Source: Actinomadura spongiicola (GTDB taxonomy: Bacteria > Actinomycetota > Actinomycetes > Streptosporangiales > Streptosporangiaceae). Taken from it: DNA of 64,000 nucleotides. Positions 1-7,951 of this stretch are shown piece by piece (position 1 is the first letter of the stretch; each line of letters begins with the position of its first letter). Where the stretch lies: assembly GCF_003432485.1 (NCBI RefSeq), contig NZ_QVNQ01000004.1, positions 434,001-498,000 of the forward strand. Direction: 5' to 3'. The translations under genes and the position numbers were made by a program. The notes below the pieces were generated by a model. It saw nothing but the letters and a program-made list of their open reading frames with translations, was not told where the DNA came from and did not search any database.

Positions 1-1
1 C

Positions 2-58
2 GCGGCCACCGTGACCCGGGGAGAGGCGGCGGAAGCCGCGGAGAGGACGGAAACGTGA
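2..58 (+). CDS. C-terminal end of an upstream gene (partial), probably the partner ABC subunit
   Basis: The frame ending in TGA at 56-58 is open to the left edge and encodes only a short polar tail rich in Ala, Glu and Thr. Its stop overlaps the GTG start of the next gene in a GTGA arrangement, which is typical of translationally coupled genes. Heterodimeric ABC exporters are usually encoded by two such adjacent genes, so this is probably the end of the first half-transporter. Nothing in the few visible residues proves that. Confidence 0.4.
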   Translation, partial: AATVTRGEAAEAAERTET

Positions 59-1782
59 GCGCCGAGGCACTTCCGGTCGCGACGACCGCGCAGGTGCGCG
101 CGTACGCGCGGCGCCTCGTCGTCCGGCATCCGCGCGACCTCGCCGGGGTGCTGGCCCTGCACGCCCTGGCCGCCGTGACGGGCCTGGTGACGCCGCGGCT
201 GCTCGGCGCGCTCGTCGAGGACGTCCGTGACGGCCGCGCCGACGTCGACACCACCGGCCTCGCCATCGCCGCGTTCGTTATCGTTCAGGGGGTGCTGACC
301 AGGTACGCCTATTTCGCTTCGGCGCGGCTGGGCGAGAAGGTCCTCGCGGAGTTGCGGGAGGAGTTCGTCGACCGCGTCCTGGCGCTGCCGCTGTCGAGGG
401 TCGAGCGGGCGGGCACCGGTGACCTGGTGACCCGCGCGTCCCGGGACGTGGACACGCTCGGCACGTCCGTCCGGTACGCCATGCCGGAGACGCTCGTCGC
501 GATCGTCGTCGCCGGGTGCACCATCGGCGCGCTGCTGCTGACCGGCCCGCTCGTCGCGCTGCCCGCGCTGATCTCGGTCCCGATCCTGTGGGCGGTGACG
601 CGCTGGTACCTGCCCCGCGCGCACGGCGGCTATCTGCGGGAGAACGAGTCGTGGTCGCAGATCGCGGACGGGCTGACCGAGACCGTCCAGGGCGCCAGGA
701 CCGTCGAGGCGCTCGGCCTCGCCGAACGGCGCCACGCCCGCGGCGACGCCGACATCGCGAACTCCTACAGGGCGGAGCGGTACACGCTGCGGCTGCGCAC
801 GGTGCTGTTCCCCATCGCCGAACTGGGGTTCGTGCTGCCGGTCGTGGCGACCCTGGTGGTCGGCGGCCTCCTCTACATCAACGGGATGGCGTCGCTCGCG
901 CAGGTGACCGCCGCGACCCTGTACGCGCAGCTGCTCGTCGGGCCGATGGACACGCTGCTGTCCTGGCTGGACGAACTCCAGCTCGGCGGCGCGTCCCTCG
1001 CCCGTCTCCTCGGGGTCGGCAACGTTCCGCCCGACCGTACGCCGAACGGGCGGCGGCCGGAGGGGGAGCGGCTGGCGGCGCGGGACGTCCGCTACGCGTA
1101 CCGTCCCGGCCGGGACGTCCTGCACGGTGTCGACCTCGACCTGCGCCCGGGTGAACGGCTCGCGATGGTGGGGCCGAGCGGCGCGGGCAAGTCGACGCTC
1201 GGCCGCCTGCTCGCGGGCGTGGACGGCCCGCGCTCCGGAACCGTGAATCTGGGTGACGACGGCGGGGTGCCGCTGGTCGAACTGCCGCTGGACGAGCTGC
1301 GCGGCCATGTCGCCCTGGTCACGCAGGAACATCACGTGTTCCGCGGCACGCTCCGCGAGAACCTCGTGATGGCGCGGCCGGGAGCGTCCGACGCCGACAT
1401 CGAGCGGGTCCTCGCGGCGGTCGGCTGGGACGGCCCGGGGCTGTCCACGGTCGTCGGCTCCGGCGGCGAGACGCTGTCGCCCGCGCAGGCGCAGCAGCTC
1501 GCGCTGGCCCGGCTCGTCCTCGCCGACCCGCACACGCTGGTCCTGGACGAGGCGACGTCGCTGCTCGACCCGCGTGCGGCCCGGCGTCTGGAACGGTCGC
1601 TCGCCGCCGTCCTCGACGGCCGGACCGTCGTCGCGATCGCCCACCGCCTCCACACCGCGCACGACGCCGACCGCGTCGCCGTGGTGGAGGACGGCCGCGT
1701 CACCGAACTCGGCACCCACGACGAGCTCATCGCCGCGAACGGCTCGTACGCGGCGCTCTGGAGGTCGTGGCACGGCGGCTGA
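55..1782 (+). CDS. ABC exporter half-transporter (permease fused to ATPase)
   Basis: This 575-aa protein has an N-terminal six-helix ABC exporter membrane domain (about residues 25-320) followed by a nucleotide-binding domain (about 340-570). The Walker A motif GPSGAGKST lies near residue 375 and the Walker B/H-region (VLDEATSLLDP, then IAHRLHT) is intact. The ABC signature, normally LSGGQ, reads LSPAQAQ, so it is degenerate. That is common in one half of a heterodimeric exporter with one impaired ATP site. The GTG start has a GAGAGGACGG ribosome site just upstream and overlaps the preceding stop. The substrate cannot be read from the sequence; drug, lipid or peptide export is the usual role. 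Confidence 0.9.
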   Translation: MSAEALPVATTAQVRAYARRLVVRHPRDLAGVLALHALAAVTGLVTPRLLGALVEDVRDGRADVDTTGLAIAAFVIVQGVLTRYAYFASARLGEKVLAELREEFVDRVLALPLSRVERAGTGDLVTRASRDVDTLGTSVRYAMPETLVAIVVAGCTIGALLLTGPLVALPALISVPILWAVTRWYLPRAHGGYLRENESWSQIADGLTETVQGARTVEALGLAERRHARGDADIANSYRAERYTLRLRTVLFPIAELGFVLPVVATLVVGGLLYINGMASLAQVTAATLYAQLLVGPMDTLLSWLDELQLGGASLARLLGVGNVPPDRTPNGRRPEGERLAARDVRYAYRPGRDVLHGVDLDLRPGERLAMVGPSGAGKSTLGRLLAGVDGPRSGTVNLGDDGGVPLVELPLDELRGHVALVTQEHHVFRGTLRENLVMARPGASDADIERVLAAVGWDGPGLSTVVGSGGETLSPAQAQQLALARLVLADPHTLVLDEATSLLDPRAARRLERSLAAVLDGRTVVAIAHRLHTAHDADRVAVVEDGRVTELGTHDELIAANGSYAALWRSWHGG

Positions 1783-1829
1783 ACACGTCCGCCGTGCCAC
1801 GCGGTTCCGGTCAGGGGCGCGTCACCGCG

Positions 1830-2744
1830 TCACGTGGAGGCGGTGCGCGTGGAGGCGACGGGCGCGGACGGCCCGGACGTGGCCGCCCGCTCGATGATGA
1901 TCATCTTCTCCTCCAGGGTGGCGGGCACCGAGCGGACTCCGGCCTCGACGCCCCCGGCGGCCAGCACGTCGCGTACCCGCTCCGGCGGTGTGTCCGCGAC
2001 GCGGACGCGCCGACCGGCGAGGGTGACGGGCAGCCCCGCCGCGTCGAGCACGGCGAAGGCGCGCGACCAGTCGGCGGCCGGGTCGACCTCGGCGGCGGTG
2101 GTGGAGCCGATGATGTCGGCGTCGCTTCCGGCCGCGACCCGCCGCCCGCGCGACATCAGCACCAGCCGGTCGCACTGCTGCGCCTCCTGCATGTAGTGCG
2201 TGGTGACGAGCACGCCGACGCCCCGCTCGGCCTGGACGTGGATGGTGTCCCACAGCCGGGTCCGCGACAGCGGGTCCACACCGGACGTCGGCTCGTCGAG
2301 GATGAGCAGGCCGGGCTCGTGACCGAGGGCCGCCTCGAACGCCAACCGGCGCTGGAGACCGAGCCCGATGTCGCCGACGAGCCGTCCGCCCGCCTCCGGC
2401 GCCACCTTCGACGTCTCCGGCAGGCCGTTGTGCGCGAAGGCGTGCGCGACGAAGTCGAGGTTCTCCACGGCGGTCAGGTCGGTGTACAGGCCGAGGCCCT
2501 GCGGGACGTAGCCGAGCCGGACGCGGGTCTCCCGGGACGGCGGGCGCCCGAACAGCCGGATCGTCCCCTCGGATGGGAGCACGAGACCCAGCAGCATCCT
2601 GATCAGGGTGGTCTTGCCGGCGCCGTTGGCGCCCAGCAGCCCGACGATCTCCCCGGCCTCGACGGTCATCGTCACGTCGTCGACGGCGGTGAAGTCGCCG
2701 AAGCGGCGGGTGACCCCGTCGGCGTGGGCCAGCGGTTCGCTCAC
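1830..2744 (-). CDS. ABC-2 type transporter ATP-binding subunit
   Basis: This 304-aa stand-alone ATPase has Walker A GANGAGKTT near residue 40, Walker B LLILDEPTSGVDP and an H-loop TTHYMQEA. Where the signature LSGGQ should be there is a divergent IGLGLQRRLAF segment. The GTG start at 2744 overlaps the stop of the upstream ATPase gene (GTGA), so the two are translationally coupled. It is the last gene of a three-gene minus-strand operon (permease 3586-4650, ATPase 2741-3589, this ATPase). The second ATPase keeps a good signature, so the pair may form an asymmetric ATPase heterodimer powering one ABC-2 permease. The substrate is unknown. Confidence 0.88.
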   Translation of the reverse strand: MSEPLAHADGVTRRFGDFTAVDDVTMTVEAGEIVGLLGANGAGKTTLIRMLLGLVLPSEGTIRLFGRPPSRETRVRLGYVPQGLGLYTDLTAVENLDFVAHAFAHNGLPETSKVAPEAGGRLVGDIGLGLQRRLAFEAALGHEPGLLILDEPTSGVDPLSRTRLWDTIHVQAERGVGVLVTTHYMQEAQQCDRLVLMSRGRRVAAGSDADIIGSTTAAEVDPAADWSRAFAVLDAAGLPVTLAGRRVRVADTPPERVRDVLAAGGVEAGVRSVPATLEEKMIIIERAATSGPSAPVASTRTAST

Positions 2745-3589
2745 CGGGACCCCCTCTCGTTGCCATCGGCCGTGTGTCGGGCGTGGATCGCGGCGGCGAC
2801 CACGGCGTCCTCCATGTCCGGGGAGATCGGCTGTTCGTCCGGTCGTGGCGGTCCGGGATGCCAGGCGTGGAAGATCCGTCCGCGCCGCCAGGCCAGATCC
2901 GGGTCGGGCGGCGTGCGGACGGCGGTGATCGTGCCGGGGACGCCGGCGATGACCTCGTCGGGCGTGCCGGACCGCAGGGTGCGCCCGGCGTCCAGCACCA
3001 GCACGGTGGCGCAGCGCTCGGCCTCGTCCAGGTAGGTGGTGGCGAGCGCGACCGCGGTGCCGTCGACGGCGGTCTGGCTGATCAGCCGCCACAGGTCGAT
3101 GCGGCTGACCGGGTCGATCCCGGTGCTCGGCTCGTCCAGCAGGAGCAGCCGCGGCCGGTGCAGCATCGCCGCCGAGAACGCCAGCTTGTGCAGCATCCCG
3201 CCGGACAGGTTCCCCGCGCGCCTGCCCAGGACGTGCGCGAGCCCGGCGGGCTCCAGGAGCGCGTCGCGGCGCCGCTGGAACTCCTTGCCGCGGATGCCGT
3301 GGGCGGAGCCCACGAACTCCATGTTCTCCGCGACGGTCAGGTCGCGCCACACGCCGGTCGCGGCCGGCATGTACCCGATCTCGCGCCGGGACGGCGCGGC
3401 GACCCGGCCCGACCGCGGCCGGGCCGCGCCGGTGAGGCAGCGCAGCAGCGTGGTCTTGCCCGCGCCGTCACCGCCGACGACGGCGGCGACCTGCCCCGCC
3501 GGGACCTCCAGGGTCACCTCGTCCAGCGCGAGGTGGCGGCCGTGGGCGACGGTCACGCCCCACGCTCCCCACTCCTCGCCGCGGCTCAT
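2741..3589 (-). CDS. ABC-2 type transporter ATP-binding subunit
   Basis: This 282-aa ATPase has Walker A GGDGAGKTT, an intact signature NLSGGML, Walker B LLLLDEPSTGIDP and the switch-like TTYLDEAERC. Its ATG start overlaps the stop of the permease gene (ATGA), and its stop overlaps the next ATPase start. The arrangement of two ATPases and one ABC-2 permease is known for daunorubicin-type and YadG/YadH-type exporters. The divergent TetR-type gene at 4792 is the obvious candidate regulator. Confidence 0.9.
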   Translation of the reverse strand: MSRGEEWGAWGVTVAHGRHLALDEVTLEVPAGQVAAVVGGDGAGKTTLLRCLTGAARPRSGRVAAPSRREIGYMPAATGVWRDLTVAENMEFVGSAHGIRGKEFQRRRDALLEPAGLAHVLGRRAGNLSGGMLHKLAFSAAMLHRPRLLLLDEPSTGIDPVSRIDLWRLISQTAVDGTAVALATTYLDEAERCATVLVLDAGRTLRSGTPDEVIAGVPGTITAVRTPPDPDLAWRRGRIFHAWHPGPPRPDEQPISPDMEDAVVAAAIHARHTADGNERGSR

Positions 3590-4650
3590 CGCGCACCCGC
3601 CAGCGGCGCGGTGCGCTCCGGCCCGGACGGCGGCGTCGCCCGCCGCCGTGGCGCCAGGTCGCGGCGGAAGCGCAGGACGGCGGCGGTGAACACGAGCGTC
3701 GCCATGCCCGCCAGCACGACCAGCGGTATCCACTGCGCGGAGATCGGCGCGGCGCGCAGCATGGTGCCGTTGGCGATCTGGATGAAGTAGGTCAGCGGGA
3801 GCAGGTAGCCGATCCAGCGCACGCCCGCGGCCATCGACTCCAACGGGAAGATCATTCCGGAGAGGAGGATCTGCGGGAGCATCGTCATCAGGGCGAGCTG
3901 GGTGGCCTGCCCCTGGTTCTGCGACACCGTGGAGATCAGCACCCCGATGCCGAGGACGGTGAACAGGAACAGCGCGCCGCCCACGACGAAGATGAGCGGC
4001 GACCCGATGAAGGGCACGTCGAACAGCAGGGAGCCGACCACGGCGACGATGACCATGTCCACGGCCGCCAGCACGAAGTACGGCGCGATCTTCCCGACGA
4101 TCACGTCGGACGGGCGGAACGGCATGACCGCGAGCTGCTCCAGCGTCCCGGCCTGCCGCTCGCGCACCAGCCCGATGCTGGTGATGATCGTGCCGATGAA
4201 GGTGAGGATCATGCCGATCAGGGCCGGGACCATCACCCAGGACGTCTTCAGGTCGGGGTTGTAGAGGACGTCCGGTCGGAGCCGCCCGTCGCTCTTCGCC
4301 GCGGCGGCCACCGCGGTCTGGGCGGAGAACAGTTGGGATCCGTCCACCAGGGCGGTGCTGGGCCCCGTCCCGGTCACCACGACGACGTCGGCGTCGCCGT
4401 CTCTGAGCATGTCGCGGGCCGCGGCCTCGTCCGCCGCGGGGTCCACCCCCTCGACGTCGAAGGGCCCGCGCAGCTCCGCTGCGACCTGGTCGGCCCGCGG
4501 CCCGACGACCCGGGTGGATATGTCGTTCACGTTGAAGCTGGCCGCGTATCCGAACACCACCAGCAGTACCAGCGGCAACACGATGATCATTGCCATCGTG
4601 CGCCGGTCCCTGCGCAGTTCCAGGAACTCCTTGACGATCATCGCCCACAT
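3586..4650 (-). CDS. ABC-2 type permease
   Basis: This 354-aa membrane protein starts MWAMIVKEF and has one N-terminal transmembrane helix (about residues 20-40). A roughly 150-residue extracellular domain follows, then five hydrophobic helices (about 170-345), the layout of YhgE/YadH/CcmB-like ABC-2 permeases. The ATG at 4650 is preceded by a strong GGAGG site. A longer frame to 4743 exists but has no ribosome site and a non-membrane leader, so it was not used. First gene of the export operon with the two downstream ATPases. Confidence 0.88.
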   Translation of the reverse strand: MWAMIVKEFLELRRDRRTMAMIIVLPLVLLVVFGYAASFNVNDISTRVVGPRADQVAAELRGPFDVEGVDPAADEAAARDMLRDGDADVVVVTGTGPSTALVDGSQLFSAQTAVAAAAKSDGRLRPDVLYNPDLKTSWVMVPALIGMILTFIGTIITSIGLVRERQAGTLEQLAVMPFRPSDVIVGKIAPYFVLAAVDMVIVAVVGSLLFDVPFIGSPLIFVVGGALFLFTVLGIGVLISTVSQNQGQATQLALMTMLPQILLSGMIFPLESMAAGVRWIGYLLPLTYFIQIANGTMLRAAPISAQWIPLVVLAGMATLVFTAAVLRFRRDLAPRRRATPPSGPERTAPLAGAR

Positions 4651-4756
4651 GGGTGAGCCTCCGTTCCGCGGTGGCGCGCCCGGGCGGCTCGAAGGGAGCC
4701 GGCCGGAGGCGTTCCCCGAGAATTGGCCACGTGATGGAATCACGATAAACCAAACC

Positions 4757-4762
4757 TATAGT
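4757..4762 (+). promoter_or_regulatory. possible -10 box for the TetR-type gene
   Basis: TATAGT lies about 30 bases before the chosen ATG in the 141-bp divergent region between the ABC operon and the regulator. No convincing -35 hexamer sits 16-18 bases upstream, so this is only a weak candidate. The region between 4730 and 4770 is locally AT-richer than its surroundings, as expected of a shared regulatory region. Confidence 0.3.
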
Positions 4763-4791
4763 GGAGTACAGCAGCGCTGGTGGAGGGGGAC

Positions 4792-5616
4792 ATGCAGAGG
4801 GACATGCAGAAGGACAGGGACGTTTCGGAGGACCTGGTGGAGACCGCGATCCGGGTGGCGGGGGAGCGTGGCGTGGACGTCGCCGACGTGCCGCTGTCCG
4901 TGCTCGCCGAGGCCGCGGGCGTGTCACGGAGCACCCTCGTCCGGCGGCTCGGGGGCACCAGGCGCACCCTGGACGAGGCGGTCCGCGCCGCGGGGGTGGA
5001 TCCCGGCGGTCTGCCGGTCCGCGACCGCGCCGTCGCCGCCGCCGCGTCGATCATCGGCGAGCACGGGCTGGCCGCCGTGACGCTGGAGGCGGTCGCCGCC
5101 GAGGCCGGGTGCTCGCTGCCCAGCCTGCACGCCGTCTTCCAGGGCAGGGACGGCCTGCTGACCGCGGTGTTCGAGCGGTACCTGCCGCTGAACGAGGTGG
5201 AGGCCTTGATGGCCGACCCTCCGGCCACCGCCGAGGAAACGGTACGGGCGCTCCTGCGTACCTTCGCGGGCGGGTTCGTCCGGGAGCGGAGCGTGTTCCC
5301 CGCCGTGATGGCGGACGTCCTGGCCCGCCCCTCCGGGCCCGGACGTCACGTGTGGAGCCGCGCGGTACTGCCGAGAGTGCTCGGCAGCGTCGGCGTCTGG
5401 CTCTCCGAGCAGGCCCGGACCGGGCGGTTCAAGCCGCTTCCCGTGCCGATCCTCGCGCAACTGCTCGTCGGACCGCTCATGACGCACCTGCTGCTCCGCC
5501 CGACGCTGGAGCCCCTGTTCGGGTCGGAGATGCCCTCCGTCGACGCGACCGTCGACATGTTCGCCGACGCCTTCCTCGCGGCCGTCGCCCCGGAGACGCC
5601 GGGACGGGAGAACTGA
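4792..5616 (+). CDS. TetR-type regulator with two successive HTH-like segments
   Basis: This 274-aa protein is longer than a usual TetR (about 200 aa). Residues about 10-60 form a TetR_N-like helix-turn-helix (LAEAAGVSRSTLVRRLGG). Residues about 75-125 form a second, more canonical one (TLEAVAAEAGCSLPSLHAVF followed by a YLPL helix). The rest is a helical ligand-binding domain. The ATG at 4792 follows GGAGGGGGAC; a GTG at 4780 is possible but has a poorer site. The gene is divergent from the ABC-2 export operon and probably represses it. Two DNA-binding-like units in one chain are unusual. Confidence 0.82.
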   Translation: MQRDMQKDRDVSEDLVETAIRVAGERGVDVADVPLSVLAEAAGVSRSTLVRRLGGTRRTLDEAVRAAGVDPGGLPVRDRAVAAAASIIGEHGLAAVTLEAVAAEAGCSLPSLHAVFQGRDGLLTAVFERYLPLNEVEALMADPPATAEETVRALLRTFAGGFVRERSVFPAVMADVLARPSGPGRHVWSRAVLPRVLGSVGVWLSEQARTGRFKPLPVPILAQLLVGPLMTHLLLRPTLEPLFGSEMPSVDATVDMFADAFLAAVAPETPGREN

Positions 5617-5640
5617 CGGGCCGCCGCGGCGGCGGCCCGT
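5616..5640. terminator. bidirectional terminator hairpin
   Basis: An 11-bp perfect stem (ACGGGCCGCCG at 5616-5626 and its complement at 5630-5640) with a 3-base loop lies exactly between the convergent TetR-type and S9 peptidase genes. No long T tract follows, as is usual for GC-rich actinomycete terminators. Confidence 0.7.
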
Positions 5641-5646
5641 CTCCGC

Positions 5647-7740
5647 TCAGCGGGCCAGGGACGTCTTGAGGAAGTCGACCTGGAGGTGCATCAGGTTCTC
5701 GGCGACGATCTCCTGCGGCGTCATGTGGGTGACGCCCGACAGGGGCAGAACGGTGTGGGGACGTCCCGCCGCCAGCAGCGCCGACGACAGGCGGAGGGTG
5801 TGCGCCGCCACCACGTTGTCGTCGGCCAGCCCGTGAATGAGCATCAGCGGGCGTTTCAGCTCGCCCGCCATCTCGATGAGGGAGTTGGCCGCGTAGTTCT
5901 CCGGCTCCTCGTCCGGATGCCCCAGATACCGCTCGGTGTAGTGGGTGTCGTACAGGCGCCAGTCCGTGACCGGGGCGCCGGCGACGCCCGCGTGGAACAC
6001 GTCCGGGCGGCGCAGCACCGCGAGGGCCGCGAGCCAGCCGCCGAACGACCAGCCGCGGATGCCGACACGGTCGAGGTCGAACGCGTCGGGATGCCGCCGC
6101 GCCGCCTCGATCAGCGCGGTGATCTGGTCCTCCAGGACCGGTTCGACGAAGTCGCCGCGGACGGCGCGGTCCCAGTCCGGGCCGCGCCCGGGGGTGCCGC
6201 GACCGTCGGCGATCACGACGGCGAAGCCCTGGTCGGCGAGCCACTGCGCCTCGTAGTAGGCGCGCCGCACGGCGAGGACCCGCTGCGCGTGCGGCCCGCC
6301 GTAGGGGTCCATGAGGACGGGCAGGCGCCCGTCGCCGCTCCGCCACCCCGTGGGCAGCAGCACCGCCGTGCGGATCTCCCGGTCGCCGCACCGCAGCAGC
6401 TCCACCCGGGGGGTGATCGCCGGCGTCTCGGCGAGCGACACGATCGGATGGGTGCCGGACGGCGTCCGCACCTCGACCTCCGTGCCGGGACGGTCCAGCC
6501 GCGCGCCCGTCACCACGGTGGTCTCGCCGCAGGCGGTGCCGCCGAAGACGCCCTGCCCCTCGGTGTGCCGGGCGACCTCCCCGCCGGCCCAGGAGTAGAG
6601 GTGGATCTCGGTGGGCTCCTCGGACGCGGTGAACAGGATCGACGCGCCGTTCACGCCGAGGACCGACCTGACCTGGAGGCCGCCGGGCGTGACGGGCGCC
6701 CCGGCGACGGTGAGCCGCCGCGTACCGGTCTCCCGGTCCTCGGTGACCCAGACGAGGTCGCCGGCGTTCGTCCTGGCGGGCAGTCCGGGCACGATGTCGG
6801 TCCACACCGGGTCGTGGTCGGTGTACAGGAGGGTCGTCTCGCCGCCCGCCGGATCGACGCTCAGCACCCGCTGGGACCGCTGGTCGCGCGGCTGGACGAC
6901 GATCAGCAGCCCGTGCCGGTCCCAGCCCGCCGTGACGACGTAGGGGAACTCGCCGCGGTCCCACGCCACGGCCTTGCGGGCGTCCGGCCGCTCGTCGTCG
7001 ACCTTGAACAGCACCAGGGACACCAGCGCGTTCGGGGTGCCCGCCGCCGGGTAGGCGATCTCGCTGGGCGGCGCCTGCGGGTTCGCGGGGTCGGCGACGT
7101 GCCAGCGCTGCACGGGCGTCTCGTCGACGCGGGCGGCCAGCAGCGTGCCCCCGTCCGGCGACCACCAGTAGCCGCGCATGCGGTTCATCTCCTCCGCCGC
7201 GACGAACTCGGCGAGACCGTAGGAGACCTGCTCGGACTCCGGCTGGACGAGGGCCCGGTCGCCGGTGCCGTCCATCTCGATGAGCCGCAGCGTCCGGCCC
7301 GACACGTAGGCGATACGGCGGCCCGCCGGGTCGGGGCGCGCGTCGAACACGGGCGCCCGCGCGGGCAGCTCGCGGACCAGCCCGGTGTCGAGGTCGGCGA
7401 CGTAGAGGCGCCCGCCGAGGGTGAACGCCGCCTGCCGCATGGCCCGGTCGGTGGCGTAGCCGACGATGCCGCCCGCCTGCTCCCGGGCCCGTTCGCGGCG
7501 GGCCCGCTCCTCCGCGGGCAGGTTCTCCTCGCCGGGGACGTCCAGCGCCGCCGGGTCGGCGACGCACCGCTCCTCCCCGGTGGCGGTGTCCAGCGTCCAC
7601 AGGCAGGTGACCGGGTCGTCGCCCGCCCTGGTGCGCAGGAACGCGACACGGGACTCGTCCGGCGCGATCTGGAAGGCGCGCGGGACACCGAGGCTGAACC
7701 TTCGCGTGCGGGCGCTCCGCCGCGGATAGCTGATGCTCAT
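5647..7740 (-). CDS. S9 family (DPP-IV-like) prolyl oligopeptidase
   Basis: This 697-aa cytosolic serine peptidase has an N-terminal beta-propeller of DPP-IV type (about residues 30-430) and a C-terminal alpha/beta-hydrolase domain. The nucleophile motif GWSFGG places the serine at residue 565. The acid is expected in GLADDN and the histidine in THMTPQE near the C-terminus, so the triad is complete. No signal peptide is visible. Such enzymes remove dipeptides after proline or act as broad oligopeptidases. The gene is monocistronic, convergent with the TetR-type gene and divergent from the protein kinase gene. Confidence 0.9.
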   Translation of the reverse strand: MSISYPRRSARTRRFSLGVPRAFQIAPDESRVAFLRTRAGDDPVTCLWTLDTATGEERCVADPAALDVPGEENLPAEERARRERAREQAGGIVGYATDRAMRQAAFTLGGRLYVADLDTGLVRELPARAPVFDARPDPAGRRIAYVSGRTLRLIEMDGTGDRALVQPESEQVSYGLAEFVAAEEMNRMRGYWWSPDGGTLLAARVDETPVQRWHVADPANPQAPPSEIAYPAAGTPNALVSLVLFKVDDERPDARKAVAWDRGEFPYVVTAGWDRHGLLIVVQPRDQRSQRVLSVDPAGGETTLLYTDHDPVWTDIVPGLPARTNAGDLVWVTEDRETGTRRLTVAGAPVTPGGLQVRSVLGVNGASILFTASEEPTEIHLYSWAGGEVARHTEGQGVFGGTACGETTVVTGARLDRPGTEVEVRTPSGTHPIVSLAETPAITPRVELLRCGDREIRTAVLLPTGWRSGDGRLPVLMDPYGGPHAQRVLAVRRAYYEAQWLADQGFAVVIADGRGTPGRGPDWDRAVRGDFVEPVLEDQITALIEAARRHPDAFDLDRVGIRGWSFGGWLAALAVLRRPDVFHAGVAGAPVTDWRLYDTHYTERYLGHPDEEPENYAANSLIEMAGELKRPLMLIHGLADDNVVAAHTLRLSSALLAAGRPHTVLPLSGVTHMTPQEIVAENLMHLQVDFLKTSLAR

Positions 7741-7814
7741 GGCATCCGAGTCTGCCAGCAGCGGTTCCCCCGGCGGCAGGACGGTGCGCGGCCGCGACGC
7801 ACGGACGCCACCTC

Positions 7815-7848
7815 CCCTCTATGATCAAGGGCCCTCTATGATCACGGG
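7815..7848. repeat. tandem 17-bp repeat in a divergent promoter region
   Basis: CCCTCTATGATCAAGGG (7815-7831) is followed directly by CCCTCTATGATCACGGG (7832-7848), differing at one base. Each copy carries a TATGAT that resembles a -10 box. The pair lies between the S9 peptidase (start 7740) and the kinase gene (start 7952). It could be a doubled regulator site or a doubled promoter element. What binds there cannot be told from the sequence. Confidence 0.6.
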
Positions 7849-7951
7849 TCGTCGCCCGGGCGGGCCGGGAATGTCACGTGCCCGAGTCCGGGCTCGCGTA
7901 AGCTCAAAGCTTCCCCAAGCACATCTGTCATCGCGGGCTGAGGAGTGGTCA

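Noticed and set aside
4761..5669. A 302-codon frame overlapping the TetR-type gene in another frame
   Set aside because: Arg/Gly-rich with no domain; the overlapping frame encodes clear HTH segments and has the better ribosome site.
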